In this document: piece after piece, positions 44,271 through 54,740 of the stretch | Position numbering within the stretch: the first letter of the stretch is position 1 | Layout of the letters: each line of letters starts with the position of its first letter | Source of the DNA: Winogradskyella vincentii | GTDB taxonomy: Bacteria; Bacteroidota; Bacteroidia; Flavobacteriales; Flavobacteriaceae | NCBI RefSeq assembly: GCF_020166345.1 | Contig: NZ_JAIUJS010000005.1 | Coordinates: 62,001-126,000, forward strand | DNA: 64,000 bases | Direction: 5' to 3' | Notes under the pieces: generated by a model | Seen by the model: the letters and a program-made list of their open reading frames with translations, nothing else | Databases searched by the model: none | Told to the model about the DNA's origin: nothing | Position numbers and translations under genes: made by a program

Positions 44271-44339
44271 TTCGTAGTTTTGTTAAACAAATGTATGAAA
44301 CGTTTGTGCAATGTTGAACAAATTTAAAAACTCAAAAAA

Positions 44340-45338
44340 ATGAAATTTATTTCAAAAACTTTCAAATTACTACCAGTATTATTCTTGGTTTTCGGTCTTA
44401 CTTCTTGTAGTGACGATGATGACAACAACGACGGTCCTGTTGCAATGGATACAACAGTAATCGATGTTGCTTTAGAAAACAACTTAACCTCATTAGCAGC
44501 GGCTTTAGAAGCAACTGGATTAGTGAGTACTTTACAAGGTCCTGGACCTTTCACAGTTTTTGCGCCATCTAACGACGCATTTACTACGTTTTTGACCAAT
44601 GCAAATGTAGATTTAAATAATATGACTACAGACGAAGAAGCTTTAGTAACTAACGTATTACTGAACCACGTTATCATTGGAAATAACTTAATGGCTTCAG
44701 ATTTAATCGCTGCAGAATCTGGATATACAAATACAGCGGCAACTGGACCAAACAACGAAAATTTAAGTTTATATTTTTCAACATCTAACGGTGTAATGAT
44801 CAATGGTTTATCTACAGTAACTGATCCAGATAAAACTGCAACTAATGGTACAATCCATATCGTTGATACAGTAATTGATTTACCAACTATTGCAACTTTT
44901 GCAACTTCTAATCCAGCATTATCAATTTTAGTTGATGCTTTAACTTATGCTGACACTGGCAACCCAACCGTTCCATATATCGCTACAGTATCTGATAACA
45001 CTGCTGGACCTTTCACAGTATTTGCACCAGCAAATGATGCATTTGTTGCATTATTAGCAGAATTAGAATTAACTGCTTTAACAGATTTAGACACTGATAC
45101 AGTAAACTCTGTATTATTATATCACATTGTTGGAGCTAACGTACAGTCTGATGAATTAACTACAGGTGCTGTAGGTACATTAGGTGGTTCCATTGATGCT
45201 GACACAAGTAACTTTACTCTTACAGATCAAAATGGTCGTGTAAGTAATATTATTACGTCTTTGGTTGACGTACAATCTATCAACGGCGTAGTACACGTAA
45301 TTGATAGAGTAATTCTACCTCCACCAGCGGTAGACTAA
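44340..45338 (+). CDS. Fasciclin (FAS1) domain lipoprotein, two domains
   Basis: 332 residues. Lipobox LTSC (about Cys 21) and an acidic linker (SDDDDNNDG). Two FAS1 domains (about 37-175 and 180-330) show the H1/H2-type motifs GPGPFTVFAPSNDAF and NGTIHIVDTVIDLP, repeated as AGPFTVFAPANDAF and NGVVHVIDRVILPP. FAS1 proteins mediate cell adhesion at the surface. A weak promoter (TTTTG with AACGTTTG, 16-nt spacing) may lie at 44278-44306. It ends in a perfect-stem terminator at 45398. Confidence 0.92.
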   Translation: MKFISKTFKLLPVLFLVFGLTSCSDDDDNNDGPVAMDTTVIDVALENNLTSLAAALEATGLVSTLQGPGPFTVFAPSNDAFTTFLTNANVDLNNMTTDEEALVTNVLLNHVIIGNNLMASDLIAAESGYTNTAATGPNNENLSLYFSTSNGVMINGLSTVTDPDKTATNGTIHIVDTVIDLPTIATFATSNPALSILVDALTYADTGNPTVPYIATVSDNTAGPFTVFAPANDAFVALLAELELTALTDLDTDTVNSVLLYHIVGANVQSDELTTGAVGTLGGSIDADTSNFTLTDQNGRVSNIITSLVDVQSINGVVHVIDRVILPPPAVD

Positions 45339-45397
45339 TTATAGGAAAGTCGAGGCTGATTACCTCATTTTTATATTGATTGATTTAGTTAGTAGTG

Positions 45398-45422
45398 AAA
45401 CCCAGGCAACTTGCCTGGGTTT
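45398..45422 (+). terminator. Terminator of the fasciclin gene
   Basis: AAACCCAGGC, loop AACTT, GCCTGGGTTT: a 10-bp GC-rich stem ending in a short T-run. Confidence 0.75.
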
Positions 45423-45457
45423 ACTCATTTTATACCATAATTTCATTACAACTAATT

Positions 45458-46195
45458 TTATCTTTTATGTTCAGGACTATCAAATCCCGCTCTACAACCT
45501 GCTTGCCATTCATCTGGCATATTGCCATATGCAGGCACCCCTCCATTATCTTTTAGCATTCTTGCCAAGTGCAAACAATTCCAAACTAGAAATGTGGTAT
45601 TTCTATTTGTAAAATCATTTTCTGGACCACCGGATCCTTCATCTCTGTATGATGGTCCAGGACCAGCTTCACCCATCCATCCAGCATCTGCTTGAGGCGG
45701 TACCGTATAACCAATGTGAGATAATGAGAATAAAATGTTCATTGCACAATGTTTAACGCCATCCTCGTTACCAGTAATTAAAGTAGCCCCAACTTTGTCA
45801 TAATCTCTATACTGCCCTTTCTTGTTAAACTTATGAGTATAACCATACATACGTTCTAAAGTCTTGTTGCAAACGGAGGATTTTTCTCCTAACCATACGG
45901 AGGTACACAATATAAGAATGTCACAAGCATCCACTTCTTTCTGAATTATTGGCCAATCGTCCTTATCCCATTCTGGTGTTTTGGACATATCTAATCCTAG
46001 CCCTGCTGGTATTTCATAATCTACTGGTCTAATTATTTTGGTAGTTGCTCCAACAGATTCAAATATTTTTTGAGCAACCTTAATTAATCCTTCAGTATGC
46101 GATAAAACAGGAGTTCTATTCAAAGTGCAATTAAGAAAGAGAACCTTTAAGTCGTCATATTTTGCAGGTGGTTCTAGACAATGCTTGTCTATCAT
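45458..46195 (-). CDS. NAD(P)H-dependent FMN reductase / flavodoxin-fold protein
   Basis: 245 residues. KVLFLNCTLNRTPVLSHTEGLIKVAQ at the start is the FMN phosphate loop of flavodoxin-like FMN reductases. LILCTSVWLGEKSSVCNKTLERMYG and GATLITGNEDGVKHCAMNILFSLSHIGY are family core segments. It would use FMN and NAD(P)H to reduce quinones or other electron acceptors. The N-terminal MIDKHCLEPPAKYDD extension is variable. Convergent with the fasciclin gene. Confidence 0.82.
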   Translation of the reverse strand: MIDKHCLEPPAKYDDLKVLFLNCTLNRTPVLSHTEGLIKVAQKIFESVGATTKIIRPVDYEIPAGLGLDMSKTPEWDKDDWPIIQKEVDACDILILCTSVWLGEKSSVCNKTLERMYGYTHKFNKKGQYRDYDKVGATLITGNEDGVKHCAMNILFSLSHIGYTVPPQADAGWMGEAGPGPSYRDEGSGGPENDFTNRNTTFLVWNCLHLARMLKDNGGVPAYGNMPDEWQAGCRAGFDSPEHKR

Positions 46196-46252
46196 TTCAT
46201 TTAATTGTGTACTGATTTTTACTTTTTTAATTGTTTATATCGTTTTAAGGTA

Positions 46253-46283
46253 CAAAAAAAGCCTCAGCATTACTGCTGAGGCT
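46253..46283 (-). terminator. Intrinsic terminator of yidC
   Basis: On the minus strand AGCCTCAGCA pairs with TGCTGAGGCT around a 4-nt loop and ends in a run of seven T. It lies 24 nt past the yidC stop. Confidence 0.85.
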
Positions 46284-46306
46284 CATATATCAAATTTGAT
46301 TTTTTA

Positions 46307-48214
46307 CTACTTTTTTCTCTTTTGTTGTGCTTGCTTTTGTTGCTCAGCTTGCTCCATCATTTCAGCCATTTTCTTCTGAAATCTGTTTTGTTTTTTAGGC
46401 TTACTCTTGCTCACCTCTATCTTAGCTAACACTTTTTCTTCATCGATGATGTAATTCTTAATTACTAACATTAATACAATACTAATTAAATTAGATATAA
46501 AGTAATACAAACTCAATCCTGAGGCATAGTTATTAAAGAACACAAGCATTAATAAAGGAGAGAAGTAAATCATATACTTCATCATTTTACTCATGTCTGG
46601 CATACCTTCTTGCTGTGGTGCTTGTGTAGCCATTTGCTGGCCTGTTGTCATCTTCATGTAAAAGAATATCGCTACAGCTGCCAATATTGGAAATAAACTC
46701 ACATGGTCACCATAAAAAGGAATATTAAATGGCAATTCGAAAATGGAATCGTAAGAACTTAAATCATCTGCCCAGAGGAAACTCTTTTGTCGTAAATCAA
46801 AAGCTGTAGGGAAAAACATGAACAAGGCGTAAAATACAGGAATCTGCATTAAACCAGGTAAACAACCACTTAATGGGCTTGCACCTGCTTTGTTTTGCAA
46901 TGCCATTGTTTCTTGCTGTGCCTTTAGTTTGTTATCCTTATACTTCTTTCTTAACGCATCTAATTCTGGCTTTAAAATCTTCATCTTAGCTTGCGATAAG
47001 AACTGCTTGTACTGTACAAAAGACAATACTATTTTAACCATAATGGTCATTACAATAATTGCAATACCATATGGTAAGAAGCCACTTAACCAACCAAACA
47101 GAGGTATGAACAAGGCCTTATTGATCCAACCGAAAATTCCCCATCCAAAAGGAATACTTTCCTCTAAATCCTTACCATAGGATTTTAAAACTTTACTGTC
47201 GGTTGGTCCATAATACAATCCTAAATTCTCATTTAGTTCACCACCCTTATATGCCAATGGCATTTTTGCAGTATATTTTTTGGTAAATAATGTATCTACT
47301 TCTTCATCCTCAACTAAATCCGTAGAGGTAATAGCCACATCTTTAAAAGTCGTCTCTCCTGCAACTAATATTGTACTGAAGAAGTGCTGTCTATACGATA
47401 ACCATCTAACATCATCAACAACTTCTTCATCATCATTCATTTGCGCTAACTTATCCAACTTATCACCATCATGCATGTAGGTTAATCTTGTATATCTATT
47501 TTCATAGCTTATACTTTTTGCCTGACGTATATTTTTCTGTTGCCAATCTAAATTTATTGGCTGCGATGTGTTAAAGACATTACTTAAACCTTGTGATCTA
47601 ATTGAAAAGTCAATCATATAATCATCTGGTTTCAACTCATAACGGTATTCTAAAAATGATGATTCTGACACTTTTAGCTTCATAGAAACTATCGTGTTAT
47701 CACCACTTTTTGTTACGGATGGTTGAAATGGTAAATCTTGTGTATTTAAAATACGGTTGTCGGCTGTTCCGAAAGTAATATTGAAACTGCTATTCTTGTC
47801 CTTTATCAAATAAATCGGAACGGAATCATAGTCCACAAAGTTCTTTAATTTAACCTCAGCCAAATGACCACCAGTATTATTAAACACCAGCTTAAAAACA
47901 TCCGTTTCAACTTCTGTTTGTTGTCCAGATGTTGGTTGTGCTAAAGCATAAGAAAATGCTCCTAATTTATTTTGAAGGGCAACTCGTTGTGTAGAATCTA
48001 ATGCCTGTGTATTAGAATAATCTTCTGCTGTAGTTACAAGGGTTTCATTTTGCTTACTCGCTTCACGTTCTGCTTCAACCTGTTCCTGCTCAGCTTTTTT
48101 CTGTGCTTCTAATTCTTCAGGTGTAGGCTGATTTTGATACATGATATATAATAGAATACCAAATATTAAAATGAATCCTATTATTGAATTGATATCGAAT
48201 TTCTTTTCTTCCAT
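46307..48214 (-). CDS. yidC: Membrane protein insertase YidC
   Basis: 635 residues. N-terminal TM (about 8-25), a large periplasmic beta-domain (about 60-360), and the C-terminal five-TM YidC/Oxa1 core with FLPYGIAIIVMTIMVKIVLS, MKILKPELDALRKKYKDNKLKAQQE and GCLPGLMQIPVFYALF. YidC inserts membrane proteins with or without SecYEG. The N-terminal region resembles other Bacteroidota YidC. It lies downstream of pyrG on the same strand with a small hairpin between, and has its own terminator at 46253. Confidence 0.97.
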   Translation of the reverse strand: MEEKKFDINSIIGFILIFGILLYIMYQNQPTPEELEAQKKAEQEQVEAEREASKQNETLVTTAEDYSNTQALDSTQRVALQNKLGAFSYALAQPTSGQQTEVETDVFKLVFNNTGGHLAEVKLKNFVDYDSVPIYLIKDKNSSFNITFGTADNRILNTQDLPFQPSVTKSGDNTIVSMKLKVSESSFLEYRYELKPDDYMIDFSIRSQGLSNVFNTSQPINLDWQQKNIRQAKSISYENRYTRLTYMHDGDKLDKLAQMNDDEEVVDDVRWLSYRQHFFSTILVAGETTFKDVAITSTDLVEDEEVDTLFTKKYTAKMPLAYKGGELNENLGLYYGPTDSKVLKSYGKDLEESIPFGWGIFGWINKALFIPLFGWLSGFLPYGIAIIVMTIMVKIVLSFVQYKQFLSQAKMKILKPELDALRKKYKDNKLKAQQETMALQNKAGASPLSGCLPGLMQIPVFYALFMFFPTAFDLRQKSFLWADDLSSYDSIFELPFNIPFYGDHVSLFPILAAVAIFFYMKMTTGQQMATQAPQQEGMPDMSKMMKYMIYFSPLLMLVFFNNYASGLSLYYFISNLISIVLMLVIKNYIIDEEKVLAKIEVSKSKPKKQNRFQKKMAEMMEQAEQQKQAQQKRKK

Positions 48215-48278
48215 ACTAGTTCCGCTATTTACGGTAATCTGATTAGTTAATTGAATAACCCAAAAAGCTATCCAAATT

Positions 48279-48297
48279 CCACTTTACGTCAAAGTGG
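48279..48297 (-). promoter_or_regulatory. Hairpin between pyrG and yidC
   Basis: CCACTTT, loop of 5 nt, AAAGTGG. A 7-bp stem, followed on the minus strand by AATTT; a weak terminator or attenuator. Not a strong intrinsic terminator. Confidence 0.4.
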
Positions 48298-48303
48298 CAG
48301 AAA

Positions 48304-49929
<1,626 letters not shown>

Positions 49930-49940
49930 TTAAACGCAGG

Positions 49941-49948
49941 CAAATTTA
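49941..49948 (-). promoter_or_regulatory. Bacteroidota -7 element of pyrG
   Basis: TAAATTTG on the minus strand, exact match to TAnnTTTG, 20 nt from the ATG. No clear TTTG at the -33 position. Confidence 0.5.
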
Positions 49949-50013
49949 CAAAATAAAACGAGTATTCTAAGTATTGTTTATGGTTTGTTAATATGTTATT
50001 TGAAAGTGCTGGA

Positions 50014-50241
50014 TTAGCGACTAAAATCGCGTCTAATCTTTTTAATAATATCCTCCAAACCATTGATTTTAATCTCATGCATTTGGGTCATCATAAAGCC
50101 TAACTTACCTTCAGGAAAACCTTTTTGACTAAACCAAGTGTAGTAATATTCAGGAATATCAATTAAATACTCACCTTTATATTTCCCAAAGGGCATCTTG
50201 TAATTGGCCAGCTCAATAAGAGCTTCTTTATTACCTTCCAC
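50014..50241 (-). CDS. DUF3820 family small protein
   Basis: 75 residues. KMPFGKYKGEYLIDIPEYYYTWFSQKGFPEGKLGFMMTQMHEIKINGL is the hallmark of DUF3820, a short soluble family (sometimes called 'quorum-sensing-regulated virulence factor') of unknown function. The frame lies 2 nt after the DUF922 gene and is the last of a four-gene minus-strand run. Confidence 0.85.
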   Translation of the reverse strand: MEGNKEALIELANYKMPFGKYKGEYLIDIPEYYYTWFSQKGFPEGKLGFMMTQMHEIKINGLEDIIKKIRRDFSR

Positions 50242-50243
50242 AA

Positions 50244-50789
50244 TTATTGTGACTTAAATTGATCTAGTTTAGCAAGCTCAGCAGTAATAAGTTCTCTCCA
50301 TTGATTTTGAACTTCGGTATTTATAGAATGAACGCTTTGTTCGTCGTAGCGTTTTTGAGTTTCGTTAAGTTCTTCGTTAATTGAAGTATGCAATTGTTTT
50401 AACTGCTTTCTTATGTTTTGATTAACTCTTAACTTGGTTAATCTCTCTCTAAATTTTCGAGTGTATAACTCTGTTATATCAAAATGGAGTTGCTCATGCC
50501 CAAGAATGTAATCATCTGCCTTTTCTTTATTATACCATGATTTATTTGGATAAAAATGTGCCTCAACACTAGTGCTATAATCAACAATTCTTGAACCTGA
50601 TGTGGATACGGAAAATCCAAAGGTTATACCAGAGGCAGTTAGTGCAACTGCATCTGAATTTGGATTCACATCACCTTTAAAGTCCGCCCAGGTTAGTCTG
50701 CGCGACTCAGACCATGTCATGGATTCTTCATTAGGATTTTGACCAATGAAAATGAAGGTTAAACAGATTATGAGGTGTTTTATTTGCAT
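50244..50789 (-). CDS. DUF922-like exported zinc-protease-type protein
   Basis: 181 residues with a signal peptide (MQIKHLIICLTFIFIG). TWADFKGDVNPNSDAVALTASGI near the start and YILGHEQLHFDITELYTRKFRERL (about 100-123) carry an HExxH zinc-binding helix (HEQLH). This is the DUF922 pattern. Probable exported metalloprotease or zinc-binding protein. It directly abuts the OsmC gene (TAAATG). Confidence 0.7.
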   Translation of the reverse strand: MQIKHLIICLTFIFIGQNPNEESMTWSESRRLTWADFKGDVNPNSDAVALTASGITFGFSVSTSGSRIVDYSTSVEAHFYPNKSWYNKEKADDYILGHEQLHFDITELYTRKFRERLTKLRVNQNIRKQLKQLHTSINEELNETQKRYDEQSVHSINTEVQNQWRELITAELAKLDQFKSQ

Positions 50790-51191
50790 TTAATGCCAAT
50801 TAAAAATAACGTCTTTTTTGATGTCTGGGTGTAAACTATAATGTACAGGACAGGTTTTTGCAGTATGCTCTAAAATTTTTTTTGTTTTATCATTGGCCGA
50901 AAATGGAAAATCTATTACAATCTCAATTTTAGAAATTCGTCTTGGTTCACTTGCCATGGTTTTAGTAACCTCAGCAGTTGTACCAGACATATCAACATTC
51001 ATATTTCTTGCCTTAATTCCCATTACCGTTAGCATACAACTAGCTAATCCTGTAGCAACAGTATCTGTAGGAGAAAATGCTTCACCCTTGCCATTATTGT
51101 CCAAGGGTGCATCGGTTAAAAATGTATTATTGGATTTTATATGAGTGCTTTCTGCTCTCAAATCTCCTAGATAGGTAACTTTTGATGTCAT
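50790..51191 (-). CDS. OsmC family peroxiredoxin
   Basis: 133 residues. A cysteine at VATGLASCMLTVMG (about 51) and another in AKTCPVHYSLHPD (about 114) are the active pair of OsmC/Ohr-type peroxidases that remove hydroperoxides using lipoyl or thiol reductants. Bacillithiol (bshC at 54741) may supply the thiol, though no direct link is seen. The start overlaps the LysM-gene stop by 1 nt (TAATG), so the two are coupled. Confidence 0.85.
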   Translation of the reverse strand: MTSKVTYLGDLRAESTHIKSNNTFLTDAPLDNNGKGEAFSPTDTVATGLASCMLTVMGIKARNMNVDMSGTTAEVTKTMASEPRRISKIEIVIDFPFSANDKTKKILEHTAKTCPVHYSLHPDIKKDVIFNWH

Positions 51192-53095
51192 TATTTGGCT
51201 CTTACAATTCTTAAGTCATCGTATTTCACAATGTAAATTGCCTCATTTACATAGCCACCAAACATTGCCTTATTATATCTGAATTTATTTTCGATGTATT
51301 CTGTCTCAACATCTTCCGTAGAAGCCTCATAAAGATCTTTTTCAGTTGCTAAACGCAATAAAATATCTAATGTTAAATCAAATCCTCGCGAAGCATATTT
51401 ACTTGGTGATACACCATATGTTCTTTTGTACCCCTTAACAAAACTTGAATTGTTCTGTTCTTCAAAATTCTTATTAACAGATGGGTAATGGAATTTTAAG
51501 TTTGAAAGGTGGTAATTATCGATGTTCTTTCCTTCAAACGCCCTGTTCTTATCTAGAGTTACCAAAACAATTTGTTCATTCTCATTGTTTAATCCATTTA
51601 ACATACTTATTACACTTGATGCTAACGGATTACTTGTGGTCTCTAGAAATACAATGGACTTACCAGTTGGAAAGACATTCTCCAAATCTGTTGGAAATAT
51701 GTAATAACCATCTTTTTTTGTTTTGCTATTGTTACGGGAAAAAATCAACTTCGCTTCAGGGAATTCTTTTTTCAACATTTCTGCACTTGATCTATTCGCC
51801 TGATCTGATATTACAACAACTTGCCGTTTTAAACTATCTGCCTTAATAAAGTCTATCATTGTTTTTCGCAACAGCTTGTCTTGTGGTATAGTCTGAAATA
51901 CATTTGAATATACTTCATTAGGCTTGTTCAGCGCAGCAATAACAGGGACACCGTCTCTCCTTAATGTACTTGCTACTCTATCAAAACACTGAGCCTTCAT
52001 AGGCCCAATTACAGCATCGTAGTCTGAAAAATCGTTATCTTCTAGTATTTCACGTGTTTTTGAAATTTGATATTGTGTATCTAATACTTTTAGGTCTGTA
52101 GATATTCCCAATTGTTTTGCAGAATCCAAGGCCATAAGTACTCCAGCATGAAAATCTAAGACCACAGACATTAACCTACTGTTTTTTATCATGTCTTTTG
52201 TTTCTGCAACAGAATCCACATCTACTTTATTCAGGCGATATGGTAACATTAATGCTATTTTCTTAGTCTCAAAATTTGATAGCTTTGAGTGTAATGCTGT
52301 TGTTTCAACAGAACCCAATTCACCTTCTACCTCTAATTTTTCAGGTAACTTAAGCACCATTCCAGCTTTTAAACCTGTTTCTTTTAATTCTGGATTAAGT
52401 TCTTCTAATTCTTCTTGTGTCAAGCCAGTTTTAATCTTCAACCTATAAAATCCTTCCTTAGGTAATACTTCATAATAGTTGTATGATTCTTCAATTGCTT
52501 TTTCTTCATTATCAGCAATGTTTGGTACATTTAATTCATCACCAGGCTGAAGTACCTCCTTCATATTTGGGTTTAAGTCCTCTAGCTCATCTACAGTTAT
52601 ACCAAATTTATATGCTATACGCCATTTCCCCTCTTTAGGTAGTACCGTGTATTTCTTTATGGTATTATTGTAAGACTTTTTATATATAACAGTCTTGTAT
52701 TTTGGAATTCTAAGCTTAACACCTTTCTTAAGATTTTCAGAGTACAAAAAGCGATTGGCTTTTTTAATGTCTTCAATAGAAACGCTATACTTTTTTGAAA
52801 TACTAAAAAGGGTTTCCTTGCGCTTTACCTTGTGACTTTTGTAACCGATTAATTCCGAAGTTTCTTCTTCTTGTGGTTCGTTCTTAACCTTTGAATTTGG
52901 AATTATTAAAACTGTATTTGGTTTTAAACTACCCTTTATATCAGGATTCAAAGCGTATATATCAAAAGGAGTCACTAAATATTGCTTGGCAACACTTTCA
53001 ATAGTTTCTCCCTTTTCTACCTTATGCGTCTTATAATTCTGAGCAAATAGATTAAACGCTAATACAAAAAATAAGAGGGATAAAAATTTCTTCAT
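51191..53095 (-). CDS. LysM-repeat protein fused to type 1 periplasmic binding domain
   Basis: The ATG at 53095 is used; a longer frame to 53146 has no signal-peptide form. About 634 residues. A signal peptide (MKKFLSLLFFVLAFNLFAQ) is followed by four LysM-like units (YKTHKVEKGETIESVAKQYLV, YKSHKVKRKETLFSISKKYSV, and two more). A type 1 periplasmic-binding (ABC/receptor) domain follows (about 275-630). LysM binds peptidoglycan glycan chains; the second half resembles amino-acid receptors. The pair may form an envelope-anchored sensor. The fusion is recurrent in flavobacteria next to guaA. Confidence 0.82.
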   Translation of the reverse strand: MKKFLSLLFFVLAFNLFAQNYKTHKVEKGETIESVAKQYLVTPFDIYALNPDIKGSLKPNTVLIIPNSKVKNEPQEEETSELIGYKSHKVKRKETLFSISKKYSVSIEDIKKANRFLYSENLKKGVKLRIPKYKTVIYKKSYNNTIKKYTVLPKEGKWRIAYKFGITVDELEDLNPNMKEVLQPGDELNVPNIADNEEKAIEESYNYYEVLPKEGFYRLKIKTGLTQEELEELNPELKETGLKAGMVLKLPEKLEVEGELGSVETTALHSKLSNFETKKIALMLPYRLNKVDVDSVAETKDMIKNSRLMSVVLDFHAGVLMALDSAKQLGISTDLKVLDTQYQISKTREILEDNDFSDYDAVIGPMKAQCFDRVASTLRRDGVPVIAALNKPNEVYSNVFQTIPQDKLLRKTMIDFIKADSLKRQVVVISDQANRSSAEMLKKEFPEAKLIFSRNNSKTKKDGYYIFPTDLENVFPTGKSIVFLETTSNPLASSVISMLNGLNNENEQIVLVTLDKNRAFEGKNIDNYHLSNLKFHYPSVNKNFEEQNNSSFVKGYKRTYGVSPSKYASRGFDLTLDILLRLATEKDLYEASTEDVETEYIENKFRYNKAMFGGYVNEAIYIVKYDDLRIVRAK

Positions 53096-53149
53096 AATAT
53101 TCATGTAACTATATGATATTAGAGACATATTTTGACCAAAGGTCACAAA

Positions 53150-54685
53150 CTATTCCCATTCTATCGTCGCAGGCGGTTTAGAGCTAATATCATATACCAC
53201 TCTATTCACACCTTTTACTTTATTTATTATCTCATTAGAAGTTTTTTGTAAAAACTCATAAGGTAAATTCACCCAATCTGCGGTCATACCATCAGTGCTT
53301 TCTACTGCTCTTAATGCTACACATTTTTCATACGTCCGCTCATCTCCCATAACACCCACGCTATTAACCGGTAATAACATTGCACCTGCCTGCCAAACTT
53401 TATCGTATAAATTCCAAGAACGCAGGTTATTAATGAAAATTGCATCTACCTCCTGTAATATACGTACTTTCTCACGCGTTAGATCTCCAAGTATGCGTAT
53501 TGCCAATCCTGGACCAGGAAATGGATGTCTGCCCAACAAATGAGAATCCATATTCATAGAAGCGCCTACACGTCTAACCTCGTCTTTAAACAAGGCCTTC
53601 AATGGTTCTACAACCTGAAGCTTCATAAAGTCTGGCAATCCACCAACATTATGATGACTTTTAATAGTTGCACTTGGTCCACCTGTTGCAGAAACACTTT
53701 CAATTACATCAGGATAAATGGTACCTTGAGCTAACCATTTAACATCTTTAATACGATGTGCTTCATCATCAAAAACTTCAATGAACACGCGACCAATTAT
53801 TTTTCGTTTTTCTTCTGGGTCGCTCTTTCCTGCTAAAGCATCCAAAAAGCGTGCCGAAGCGTCTACACCTTTTACATTTAAGCCCATATCCGCATACTGA
53901 TGCAGGACATCCTCAAACTCATTTTTTCGTAATAAGCCATTGTTCACAAAAATGCAATACAAGTTTTTACCTATGGCTTTGTGCAACAACATTGCCGCAA
54001 CTGAAGAATCAACACCACCTGACAAACCTAATACTACCTTATCATTACCTAACTTTACTTTTAACTCATAAACTGTTTCTTCTACAAAAGCATTTGGCGT
54101 CCAGTCTTGATTTACATTTGCAATTTTAATTAAGAAATTATGTAATAGCTGGTGACCATCGGTTGTATGATATACTTCTGGGTGAAATTGAATAGCGTAG
54201 GTATCCTCACCCTCTATTTTATAAGCCGCATTTTCAACATCGTGCGTACTCGCTAGCAAAACACCATTTGTTGGTAGTTTCTTAATGGTATCACTATGGC
54301 TCATCCAAACCTGGCTATCTTCATGAATATTTTCAAAGAAATCTTCACCTTCTTTAATGAAAGCTAATTTTGCCCTTCCGTATTCCCTTGTATTTGATTC
54401 TGCTACTTCTCCACCTGAGAAATGTGCTAAATATTGAGCACCATAGCATACAGCCAGCATTGGTTTTTTTCCTCTGATTTGAGATAAATCTGGATGTAAT
54501 GCATTTTCTGATCTTACCGAAACAGGACTGCCAGAAAGAATAACGGCGTTGAAGCTGTCAACTTCTTTAGGAATTTTATTAAAAGGATGAATTTCGCAGT
54601 AGATATTTAACTCTCTCACACGTCGCGCAATAAGCTGTGTATATTGCGAACCGAAATCTAAAATAAGGACTTTATTATGTTGCAT
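53150..54685 (-). CDS. guaA: GMP synthase GuaA
   Basis: 511 residues from the ATG at 54685; a longer frame to 54706 precedes the -7 box and is not expected to be transcribed. The class I glutaminase domain ([14 protein letters not shown] nucleophile Cys; HPEVYHT) is followed by the ATP pyrophosphatase domain ([11 protein letters not shown]) and the dimerisation domain ending PPATIEWE. It converts XMP to GMP. The -7 element lies directly upstream of the ATG, so the mRNA may be leaderless. LysM-receptor gene follows 54 nt downstream. Confidence 0.98.
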   Translation of the reverse strand: MQHNKVLILDFGSQYTQLIARRVRELNIYCEIHPFNKIPKEVDSFNAVILSGSPVSVRSENALHPDLSQIRGKKPMLAVCYGAQYLAHFSGGEVAESNTREYGRAKLAFIKEGEDFFENIHEDSQVWMSHSDTIKKLPTNGVLLASTHDVENAAYKIEGEDTYAIQFHPEVYHTTDGHQLLHNFLIKIANVNQDWTPNAFVEETVYELKVKLGNDKVVLGLSGGVDSSVAAMLLHKAIGKNLYCIFVNNGLLRKNEFEDVLHQYADMGLNVKGVDASARFLDALAGKSDPEEKRKIIGRVFIEVFDDEAHRIKDVKWLAQGTIYPDVIESVSATGGPSATIKSHHNVGGLPDFMKLQVVEPLKALFKDEVRRVGASMNMDSHLLGRHPFPGPGLAIRILGDLTREKVRILQEVDAIFINNLRSWNLYDKVWQAGAMLLPVNSVGVMGDERTYEKCVALRAVESTDGMTADWVNLPYEFLQKTSNEIINKVKGVNRVVYDISSKPPATIEWE

Positions 54686-54688
54686 GTG

Positions 54689-54696
54689 CAAAAGTA
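54689..54696 (-). promoter_or_regulatory. Bacteroidota -7 element of guaA
   Basis: TACTTTTG on the minus strand, exact match to TAnnTTTG, ending 3 nt before the ATG, implying a start point at or inside the ATG. Confidence 0.5.
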
Positions 54697-54740
54697 ATAA
54701 TTGCAACTAAAAATGAAAGGTCTGTAAAACAAAAATTACC

